Below, in pieces: positions 35,084 to 42,579 of a DNA stretch of 64,000 nt (within the stretch, counting starts at the first letter, position 1; the number at the start of each line of letters is the position of its first letter). Origin of the DNA: RBC074 sp964470555 (GTDB lineage: Bacteria; Acidobacteriota; Blastocatellia; RBC074); assembly GCA_964470555.1 (NCBI GenBank), contig CAYYDG010000036.1:11780-75779 (forward strand), read 5' to 3'. The notes beneath the pieces are model-generated. The model saw only the letters and a program-made list of their open reading frames with translations. It made no database searches and was not told the origin of the DNA. A program made the translations under genes and the position numbers.

Positions 35084-35914
35084 ATGAAATGGAACGGCTA
35101 TCAAATCAGCTTGCGCCTGCTGTCGCCGCTGCACATTGGCTGGCGCAAGTCAGGTAATTTGCAACAAACACGGCCTTACGTCACCGGACGCGCTTTGTGG
35201 GGCGCGCTCACGGCCCGATTGACGCGCGATCAGCAGCACGATGATTACAAAACAGTGGGCGAGCAAGTGGATGAGCGACTCGCTTTCACATACTTTTATC
35301 CTTCGGATAGCGCGGATTGTGTCCGGCTCTGGCCCTGGGCAGATGATTGGGACGAATTTGCCTGGACGTATCTTGGCAGTTATGTCAGCACCTCGCTTGC
35401 CGATGGACACGCCGCGGAAGAAGGCAGTCTGCACGAGACGGAATTCATTGCGCCGCGCACCCGTGAGGGCAAGCAGGTTTATCTGACAGGCTATATTTTC
35501 CAGCGGGAAGATTGGAGCGAACTGGCTTTGGATTTGGACGCGACGCTGAACAAACTGCAACTCGGTGGCGAACGCGGTTACGGCTGGGGACGCCTGGCTT
35601 TGTGCCAGCAAAAGCCCCTGAGCGACGAAGACAACCTCTGTTTTCAGAGGTTCGAGTTTGACAGGAGCGCAAACGCCGACCGGCCAACTCTTAAGGCGAC
35701 ATCGGATAACACCAGATTGCTGGCTCACGCCTTGGCGAATGGCGGAAACACCACCGCAGAAATCGAACCGCTATTGGGTCGGTTGACAGACCCTACCGGA
35801 AGGTTTGGGCAAAATCATTCCGAAGCGCAAATCTGCTGGAAGCCCGGAAAAACAGTGATAGCTGGTGACAAGTTTCTCATCAAGAAGAATGGAGTTTGGG
35901 AAAAACAGCCTTAA
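35084..35914 (+). CDS. Cas5/Cmr3-like RAMP protein
   Basis: This 276-residue protein has ATG 35084 with GGAG at 9 bases. It opens MKWNGYQISLRLLSPLHIGWRK, then GRALWGALTARLTRD, and has the glycine-rich loop GGERGYGWGRL near 161-171. The ~105 residues after it show no clear domain. All other Cmr subunits are present, so by elimination and position this should fill the Cas5 role of Cmr3, holding the crRNA 5' tag. It is shorter than usual Cmr3. A second Cas7-like assignment cannot be excluded. It ends the operon, 37 bases from convergent aguB. Confidence 0.72.
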   Translation: MKWNGYQISLRLLSPLHIGWRKSGNLQQTRPYVTGRALWGALTARLTRDQQHDDYKTVGEQVDERLAFTYFYPSDSADCVRLWPWADDWDEFAWTYLGSYVSTSLADGHAAEEGSLHETEFIAPRTREGKQVYLTGYIFQREDWSELALDLDATLNKLQLGGERGYGWGRLALCQQKPLSDEDNLCFQRFEFDRSANADRPTLKATSDNTRLLAHALANGGNTTAEIEPLLGRLTDPTGRFGQNHSEAQICWKPGKTVIAGDKFLIKKNGVWEKQP

Positions 35915-35951
35915 CTGTCCATCTATCACTTCTTGGTCAAACATTATCCCG

Positions 35952-36863
35952 TCATTCATCAATCATCCGCTTTGTGATCCCGCCGTAAGCGTCAATGCGG
36001 CGGTCGCGCAGAAATGGCCAATGAGTTCGCTGTACGTCCAGCTTTTTGAAGTCAACTTCGGCCATCAGAATTTCTTCTTCGGCGACGGAGGCTTTGGCAA
36101 TCAATTGCCCTGAAGGATCGGCAATGAAACTCTGTCCCCAGAATTCGATGCCTTGTCCTTCATTGCCATGTTGTGCGCTGGGCGGAGTCGGTTCGTGGCC
36201 AATGCGATTAGCGACGGCAACGTATACTCCGTTGGCGACGGCGTGCGAACGTTGAATGATTTCCCACGAAGCGTGTTGGCGTTCGCCGTATTCTTCTTTT
36301 TCCGGCGGTTGCCAGCCTATGGCAGTGGGGTAAAACAGAATCTGCGCTCCGGCCAGAGTCGTCAGCCGAGCGCCTTCCGGATACCACTGATCCCAGCAAA
36401 TCAGCACGCCGATTTTGCCGAATCTCGTTTCGAAGGCTTTGAAGCCCAAATCGCCCGGCGTGAAGTAAAACTTTTCGTAAAACAGCGGATCGTCCGGAAT
36501 GTGCATCTTGCGGTATTTACCGAGCAATTGGCCGTCTGCGTCAATCACGACAGCCGTGTTGTGATACAAGCCCGGCGCGCGGCGTTCAAACAACGAACCG
36601 ACAATGACGATGCCACGCGCCGCCGCCAGTTTCGCCAAAGCATCGGTGCTGGGGCCGGGAATCGGTTCAGCCAGTTCAAAATTGGAATGGTCTTCGGTTT
36701 GGCAAAAGTATCGTGACCGGAACAGTTCCTGTGTGGAAACAATCTGTGCGCCTTGTTTGGCGGCTTCTTCGATTTTGGCCAGCACTTTTTCCAGATTTTC
36801 GCGCGGGTCAGCGCTGCAACTCATCTGGATCAGAGCCACATTTACTTTGGTTGGTGAATTCAT
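35952..36863 (-). CDS. aguB: N-carbamoylputrescine amidase
   Basis: This 303-residue protein starts at ATG 36863 (MNSPTKVNVALIQMSC). The same frame is open far upstream on this strand, but that is antisense to the TPR gene. It has the nitrilase fold with catalytic Glu in STQELFRS, Lys in GKYRKMHIPDD and Cys in VLICWDQWYPEGAR. GVYVAVANRIGHEP is family-typical. It hydrolyses N-carbamoylputrescine to putrescine, completing the AguA pathway. The neighbouring aguA on the same strand is 10.7 kb away because of the CRISPR operon. Confidence 0.94.
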   Translation of the reverse strand: MNSPTKVNVALIQMSCSADPRENLEKVLAKIEEAAKQGAQIVSTQELFRSRYFCQTEDHSNFELAEPIPGPSTDALAKLAAARGIVIVGSLFERRAPGLYHNTAVVIDADGQLLGKYRKMHIPDDPLFYEKFYFTPGDLGFKAFETRFGKIGVLICWDQWYPEGARLTTLAGAQILFYPTAIGWQPPEKEEYGERQHASWEIIQRSHAVANGVYVAVANRIGHEPTPPSAQHGNEGQGIEFWGQSFIADPSGQLIAKASVAEEEILMAEVDFKKLDVQRTHWPFLRDRRIDAYGGITKRMIDE

Positions 36864-36986
36864 AGCGGGCGCGATTATAACGGCTTCTTGCCGGGCTTCA
36901 ACTTCGTAAGCTAGACTCGACTCGCTTCCTCTGAAAAGAAGTCCCGAACTCACAAATCGTTCATTCATCTTTGCCTGAAAGTCATA

Positions 36987-39410
36987 ATGAAAAAGATCGT
37001 TCGCCATCGTTTGCCTGCCGCGTATGCTACGTTGATTTTCGTTCTGGTCGTTTTGCTGCAATCGGCATGCAGTTCGCCCGACCAGGAAAAGCTGCAACAC
37101 ATCGCACGCGGCAAAGAGTATCTGGCCAAAAAACAGTTTGCCGAAGCTCGATTGGAATTTCGCAGCGCACTGAAAATTGACAAGAGATTGAGCGAAGCTC
37201 AGTTCGGATTGGGCGAAGCGGCGCTGGCGCTGGGTTACGTGCAGGAAGCCGCCGAAGCCTATTACGAAGCGATGCGGCTGGATGCCGACAACCTGGATGC
37301 GCGCGTTCGCGTCGGCAGTTTGCTGGTCGAATACGAAACCGACGAAGGCACGAAAGAAGCCGAACGATTGTCGGGCGAAGTCGCGCTGAAAAATCCCGAT
37401 CACGTTGAAAACCGCGTCTTGATCGCCGACGTGCGCGCCGCTCAAAAACGCTGGGCGGAAGCCGAAGCTGAATTTCAAAAAGCGATTTCGCTGGATGCCA
37501 ATCGCATCGAAACGCATCTGCACCTGGCGCGCTATTACGAACGTCGCGCCAAAGCCGATTCCGCGCAAGCTGCCGCGTTCCATGCAAAAGCCGAAAGCGT
37601 CTTTCGCCAATTGATTGAGCGCAATCCCAAATCGGTGACGGCGCGATTGGCGTTTGGCGATTTTCTGTTCGCCAACAAACGCGAAGCCGAAGCTGAGCAG
37701 CAATTGCTGGCCGCGCATCAAGCCGAGCCGACGGACAAACTGGTGTTGGTGGCTTTGCGGCGGTATTACGAAACGCAGCAGCAATTTGAGAAAGCCGAAC
37801 AATTTCTGACGCGATTGGTGGAACTCGACGCCGACAAAACTGCTGGACGAGCGCAGATCATTGATCTGCACGCGCGCACAGGTCGCGTTTATCAAGCCGT
37901 CACCGAATACCAACAACTGTTGAAAGACGATCCGAAATACTTGCGCGGATATTCGCGGTTGGCGGAATTGTTGTTGGAATTGGGCGATGTGACCGGCGCA
38001 ACCAAACACGTCGAAGTTGCCTTGAAGCAAAATCCGCAGGACACCGATGCGCTGTTGATGCGCGGACGATTGCGTTCGCTCAACGGCCAGCACCGCGAAG
38101 CCATAGGCGATCTGGATCAGGTGTTGCGGCTGGAACCGACTTTGCCATCCGCGTTGTATTACGCCGCCGACGCGCATCTGCAAAACAACGATGCCACGCA
38201 AGCGCGGTTGTTCGTCAATCGGTTGTTGAGTTTTTATCCACGCAACCCTATGGGATTGCTGATGCAGGTCAGAATCAATCTGGCAGAAACCAAAGCCGAT
38301 GCCGCCGAAAAAACTTCAACGCAAATCATCGAAAGCATTGCCGAGTTGAGATCGAATCAGACGGCGCTGAAAGCCGCGCGCATTCCCGAAGGTTCACTGC
38401 CTGATTGGGAAAGCAAAGCGTATGTGTCGCGCGCCGTCGCGCGGATTCAGCTTCGCAAACTGGCAGAAGCGCAAAGCGATCTGGAACGCGCCGCAGCGAT
38501 TGATCGGCGCAGCCCCGAACCACACATCAATCTGGCGGTGGTGAACATGCTGCGCGGAGATTTGGCTTCGGCCAGCCGCGCCGCTGAACGCGCCGTTGAT
38601 CTGGCTCCGAGCAGTCTGGCCGCCGCCACCACAGTGATAAACGTCTATCTGCAACAGAAAAATTATCGCGCGGCGCACGACCGGCTGACGCAACTCATCA
38701 ACGAACAACCGGCGCGATTGCAGTTGCAGGAACTAAAAGCGCGTGTGTTGATTGCACAGGGCGATGGCGCTGCTGCCGAAACGACCTTGCGCGAAATTTT
38801 GCAGACCGATCCGAATTACCTCAACGCCTATTTCATCCTCAGCGATTTTTACCAAAGTTCGCAGCAGCAGACTGAAAAAGCCGTCACCGAATTGACTCAA
38901 TTGATCCAGCGGCGACCTACCAACACGCAGCAAATCGCCCAGGCGCATTTGATGATCGGAATGCTGGAAGAAGGGCGTGGGAATTTCGATGCGGCGGTGT
39001 CGAATTACGAACAGATGCTGAGTTACGACAAACGTTCCATCGGCGCGGCCATTGGGCTGAACAATCTGGCGTGGATTTATGCCGACAAAGGCAAAGGCAA
39101 TCTGGACAAAGCCACCGACCACGCGCGCAGCGCCATCACCATTGCGCCCGAAGCCAGTTTTTTCGACACGCTGGGGTATGCGTATTACAAAAAACGCCAG
39201 TTCGATGTGGCCATCGAACAGTTCCGCAAAGCCATTGACCGCCGCCCAACCAGCCCGGCGTACCACCTGCACCTGGCACGCGCGTTACGCGACAACGGCA
39301 ACACGCAACAAGCTCGGCAATCTTACGAACGCGCGCTGCAACTCGGCGGTGCAGATTTCAACGAAGCCAATCAGGCTCGGCAGGAATTGGCTGCGTTGCG
39401 AAGGTTATAA
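36987..39410 (+). CDS. TPR-repeat lipoprotein
   Basis: This 807-residue protein has an N-terminal export signal ending in a lipobox-like LQSAC (Cys28), so it is probably lipid-anchored. Tetratricopeptide repeats fill nearly the whole chain, such as KEYLAKKQFAEARLEFRSAL, FGLGEAALALGYVQEAAEAY and YYKKRQFDVAIEQFRKAI. The layout recalls the large TPR lipoproteins associated with exopolysaccharide and PEP-CTERM systems, but no such genes are near. A scaffold role in the periplasm is inferred. It is divergent from aguB, with 123 bases between. Confidence 0.82.
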   Translation: MKKIVRHRLPAAYATLIFVLVVLLQSACSSPDQEKLQHIARGKEYLAKKQFAEARLEFRSALKIDKRLSEAQFGLGEAALALGYVQEAAEAYYEAMRLDADNLDARVRVGSLLVEYETDEGTKEAERLSGEVALKNPDHVENRVLIADVRAAQKRWAEAEAEFQKAISLDANRIETHLHLARYYERRAKADSAQAAAFHAKAESVFRQLIERNPKSVTARLAFGDFLFANKREAEAEQQLLAAHQAEPTDKLVLVALRRYYETQQQFEKAEQFLTRLVELDADKTAGRAQIIDLHARTGRVYQAVTEYQQLLKDDPKYLRGYSRLAELLLELGDVTGATKHVEVALKQNPQDTDALLMRGRLRSLNGQHREAIGDLDQVLRLEPTLPSALYYAADAHLQNNDATQARLFVNRLLSFYPRNPMGLLMQVRINLAETKADAAEKTSTQIIESIAELRSNQTALKAARIPEGSLPDWESKAYVSRAVARIQLRKLAEAQSDLERAAAIDRRSPEPHINLAVVNMLRGDLASASRAAERAVDLAPSSLAAATTVINVYLQQKNYRAAHDRLTQLINEQPARLQLQELKARVLIAQGDGAAAETTLREILQTDPNYLNAYFILSDFYQSSQQQTEKAVTELTQLIQRRPTNTQQIAQAHLMIGMLEEGRGNFDAAVSNYEQMLSYDKRSIGAAIGLNNLAWIYADKGKGNLDKATDHARSAITIAPEASFFDTLGYAYYKKRQFDVAIEQFRKAIDRRPTSPAYHLHLARALRDNGNTQQARQSYERALQLGGADFNEANQARQELAALRRL

Positions 39411-39762
39411 AAGAATGTGACCGTTACGGCTGACTCGTCCGATAACTTCAAGATTAAAGCTCTTGCCTTTTTGAGGGGGGGGGGCGTATAAAACTTCCGC
39501 CTAAAGCAAAATAAAAACAGTCGAAAATATCAAGCCTTGCCCCAAGTTTGAATTTGTTTTCTCAGAACCTCTGCGACGGTCAATTTACAGACTGCACATT
39601 CCCTTTTTTGAAATCTGAAATTGCTGCCGGATGGTTTTTCGTCTTTGACGTCGGACCAATGGCTTTCTGGCAAAAACAAAAGCAGGCGAGCTTTGTTTGG
39701 TTTGGCCACCTAAAAGCCCGCCCGCTTTACGACAATTCCCATTCCACATAGGAGGAAACTGT
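39411..39762. other. Intergenic region with a run of ten G
   Basis: A homopolymer of ten G (39475-39484) lies about 65 bases after the TPR gene and ~280 before the next start. Otherwise the region is AT-rich, and I see no gene or RNA in it. Confidence 0.6.
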
Positions 39763-42057
39763 ATGTTCAACTTACAACCATCAATTACTGCGGTCAAGAA
39801 ATTCTTCAGGCAGGCAATAAACAAGCAGTTCGCAATTTCAATGTTGTTTGCGACTTTTTTGATTTGCGGTTTTATCGTGGCAAACTTCCGGTCAGCGTCC
39901 GATTTTTTCAGAGTTTCGGCTGCACCAATCGCCTCCCCGACTCCCAAGCTGCAGGGGTGTTGCTCATCGGTTCAACCGACGCTACGCCGGATGATCGGGA
40001 CTTATTACAGCATTGAGGATGGTATGACATCTACTTTGACGCTGAACAACAAAGGCCCCCATCCAATTGACGTCACGCCGATTCTCTACAATTTGAAAGG
40101 CCAGCGATTTGTCGCCTCTCCGGTCACTGTCAATGGAGAATCTTCCCTGAACGTCGAACTTGGAATTTTAGCGATTTTGGCTGGTCCTGATTTCAAGAAA
40201 GGCAGCTTTGAGTTCACTTACTCAGGACGCATGATGGAAATGGGCGGCGGATTGAGAATCATTGACGAAAGAAGAAGTCTGATTTTTGACGAGCAAATGC
40301 TTGAGCCTGGAATGAAATTTTCATCGCCTCAATTGGAAGCTGTTTACTCGATCCCCTTCGATTCGGCTAAGGTCAATGTAATCGTTTCCAACAAGACTGA
40401 TAAAGCTGTTGCAGTTAAAGGCGATGCCGGGTTTGCAGCCGCCAATGGCCACCATCCGATTATTGGTGTGCTAAAACCTCGTGAAACCAATGTGGTGATG
40501 CTGCCACAGGGATTGGTGAAAAAGGTGAAAGCGGGATCGGTGTCTCTTTCACACGATGGCGGGCCAGGAGCGTTGATGGCGATCATCCACATCGAAGAAC
40601 CTGGTAAAGGATTTTCTGCTTCAGTCAATTTTGCCGACCCTGGCAAGAGCAAAACCAATCAATATCACGGCGCTGGCCTACGGCTGGGAAGCGTCAGCGG
40701 CGACAAACTCGTTCCCATCATCGCCGTTCGCAACCTCAGCGATGCCTCAACGTTCGTAACCGGGCGAATCCCATTCACCACTGCCGACGGAAAGGAAAGA
40801 AAAATCGAATTGCGAAAGACCGAGCTTGCCGGAGGCGAAACCGGGTTAATCGAAGCGCTGGGACTTCCCGGTTCGAACATTTCGACCGCCGGGCTTGAGC
40901 TTGAATACGAAGGCGCTCCAGGTAGCGTAATTGCCGATGCGCTCAGCGTTTCTGCCAATGGTAATCAGGTCTTTACCCTGCCGCTGAAAGACCCGAAGGG
41001 CGGAATGAGCAGCACAGGCGGTTATCCCTGGTTTATCACCGACTCGTCTTCGACAATTGTCTTCATCAAAAACACGACTGCTGAGGCCAGACAGTTTCAT
41101 CTGACGCTTTCCTACCAAGGCGGAAAGTGGGGATCAAATCTCAAGACAATTGCTCCGGGACAGACCGTTGCCCTGGACGTAAAGAAAATCCGCGACGAGC
41201 AGGAAAAAGGATCGGAAGGCAATGCTATACCGCCTGATGTCAGTTCCGGTCATGTCGCGTGGAGCGTCCGAGGCGGGAATAACAAAGTCCTGATCGGCAG
41301 AGCGCAAACCGTGGATTTTGCGGGCGGAATGGCTTCAACGTATGAATGTCAATGTCTTTGCGGATCAAGTTTTTCTTACGCTTACATGAGTCCGGGCAGT
41401 GTTAGCGGTTATGTGGGTGATACGCAACAATTCGCATCTTATGAAGTAGATACGACTTGTTATGGCGGCCAAACCGCGCCATATCAAGTCTGGGGAACGT
41501 TTTCTTCCAACAACACAAACGTCGCCACTATCAACTCATCTGGCCTCGGCACAGCTCAGGGTGAAGGCTCCACATATCTCAATTCCACTTTTGACACAGC
41601 AGGCAATTGGTATTGGGTGATTTGGCAAGTCGAATGTGCTTGGGAGCCTCTATCTACGACCTGCTCAGCGAGTTGTGAAGTACTACTCCCAGCGGTATCC
41701 ATTGCCTCTGTCACTTGGAACCACTTGGAAATCAATCTACAAGATTCAGCAACGCTAACAGTTCAACTTTCTGTTGATCCTATGGCAGCAGGCAAAACAG
41801 TAAGAATTAGTGTTGCTCAGGCAGCTACAACTGGAACCATTGGGGATTATGAGGGGAAAACGGGAGCATCAGAGCCGATAGCGCTCACCAACCCTGGCAA
41901 TACCTTTACACACACTATTAAGAACACAAATAACCAAAACAATGGCACAGTTACGTTTAACGCGTTTCTGGAAGATCAAAACATGCCGCCACAAGTTAGG
42001 ATTGCGGGGAATAATCCCACAGTCTCTCCGCCCATAACTCTTAAGCCCGCAAATTAG
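39763..42057 (+). CDS. Large secreted protein with bacterial Ig-like domain
   Basis: This 764-residue protein has ATG 39763 after a perfect AGGAGG. The N-terminal hydrophobic segment (QFAISMLFATFLICGFIVAN) is a signal or anchor. Repeated beta-rich modules of about 110 residues follow, with phrases like LTLNNKGPHPIDVTPIL, VRNLSDASTFVTGRIPF and LSYQGGKWGS. A Cys-rich stretch (TYECQCLCGSSF) precedes a BIG2-like Ig domain (VGDTQQFASYEVD, NNTNVATINSSGLGTAQGEG). Adhesive or structural surface function is inferred. Confidence 0.7.
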   Translation: MFNLQPSITAVKKFFRQAINKQFAISMLFATFLICGFIVANFRSASDFFRVSAAPIASPTPKLQGCCSSVQPTLRRMIGTYYSIEDGMTSTLTLNNKGPHPIDVTPILYNLKGQRFVASPVTVNGESSLNVELGILAILAGPDFKKGSFEFTYSGRMMEMGGGLRIIDERRSLIFDEQMLEPGMKFSSPQLEAVYSIPFDSAKVNVIVSNKTDKAVAVKGDAGFAAANGHHPIIGVLKPRETNVVMLPQGLVKKVKAGSVSLSHDGGPGALMAIIHIEEPGKGFSASVNFADPGKSKTNQYHGAGLRLGSVSGDKLVPIIAVRNLSDASTFVTGRIPFTTADGKERKIELRKTELAGGETGLIEALGLPGSNISTAGLELEYEGAPGSVIADALSVSANGNQVFTLPLKDPKGGMSSTGGYPWFITDSSSTIVFIKNTTAEARQFHLTLSYQGGKWGSNLKTIAPGQTVALDVKKIRDEQEKGSEGNAIPPDVSSGHVAWSVRGGNNKVLIGRAQTVDFAGGMASTYECQCLCGSSFSYAYMSPGSVSGYVGDTQQFASYEVDTTCYGGQTAPYQVWGTFSSNNTNVATINSSGLGTAQGEGSTYLNSTFDTAGNWYWVIWQVECAWEPLSTTCSASCEVLLPAVSIASVTWNHLEINLQDSATLTVQLSVDPMAAGKTVRISVAQAATTGTIGDYEGKTGASEPIALTNPGNTFTHTIKNTNNQNNGTVTFNAFLEDQNMPPQVRIAGNNPTVSPPITLKPAN

Positions 42058-42081
42058 AATCCGTCTTTGATTAGATTATTG

Positions 42082-42120
42082 CCTTGCGCTTCCCAGAAAA
42101 GTTGGCTGGGGGGCGCAAGG
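42082..42120 (+). terminator. GC-rich hairpin after the Ig-like protein gene
   Basis: CCTTGCGC (42082-42089) pairs with GCGCAAGG (42113-42120). It lies 25 bases after the stop codon. There is no T-run, so it may stabilise the transcript end more than terminate it. Confidence 0.4.
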
Positions 42121-42278
42121 AACCCCTGGAAATCACAACCGTTACAGTGCTTTCTTCGCTATAAGAAATAGCCTTGATTCCTTACGTGAGATTCATTCTT
42201 GCATATAGGAGGGCGAACAAATCTACTTTTGCAGAGAGAGTCATCACTGTTGCTACTTGAAAAAATAGGAGAATACAA

Positions 42279-42512
42279 ATGAGCTTAAAGACAATCATCG
42301 CCTTCTGCTTAGTAATCTTAACTGTATTGTTAGGTCTTGATTTTAACAGCCGGGCGCAAAGACAAGCGACGCAAAAACAAACTTGGGAATATAAAATCAC
42401 CAGCATATCAGATGAGAGGCAGCTAAATGAATTTGCCGCCCAAGGATGGGAGTTAGCGGAAGTTACTGCCACAGAATATGGCTCAACTTTTTATCTCAAA
42501 CGCGCTAAATAA
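42279..42512 (+). CDS. Small membrane-anchored protein, DUF4177-like
   Basis: This 77-residue protein has ATG 42279 after AGGAG. One N-terminal hydrophobic segment (TIIAFCLVILTVLLGLDF) is followed by a short domain. WEYKITSISDERQLNEFAAQGWELAEV and TFYLKRAK match the pattern of DUF4177 proteins (tryptophan, LNxxGxxGWEL, then a final beta strand). The role of this domain is unknown. The gene stands alone between a secreted protein and a convergent aminopeptidase gene. Confidence 0.7.
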   Translation: MSLKTIIAFCLVILTVLLGLDFNSRAQRQATQKQTWEYKITSISDERQLNEFAAQGWELAEVTATEYGSTFYLKRAK

Positions 42513-42579
42513 TACCGAAGGGGTTAAGATTTGGACTTTAGTTGCCATAATGGATGTGGGGATGTTTCGGTGTGCCTTT

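Larger units (their letters stand above)
25569..35914 (+). other. Type III (III-C-like) CRISPR effector operon with embedded ATPase-TOPRIM pair
   Basis: Eight genes are read in one direction with overlaps or gaps of only a few bases. The order is cmr1, ATPase, TOPRIM-like, Cmr6-like RAMP, Cas10/Csx11-like, cmr4, cmr5, Cas5/Cmr3-like RAMP. The Cas10 subunit lacks GGDD, which is the mark of subtype III-C. No cas1, cas2, cas6 or array is found in the window. Two non-Cas genes lie between cmr1 and the Cmr6-like gene, so they are expected to be expressed with the complex. Assignment to III-C rather than a III-B variant is an inference. Confidence 0.8.

Noticed and set aside
25225..35975. Inverted TGATTGATGA matches near both borders of the CRISPR operon as possible insertion-site marks
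   Set aside because: The match is only ten low-complexity bases and is inverted, not direct; chance is the simpler explanation.
35952..38201. A 749-codon open frame on the minus strand extending aguB upstream
   Set aside because: The part beyond 36863 is antisense to the TPR lipoprotein gene, has no family features, and AguB has a normal N-terminus at 36863.
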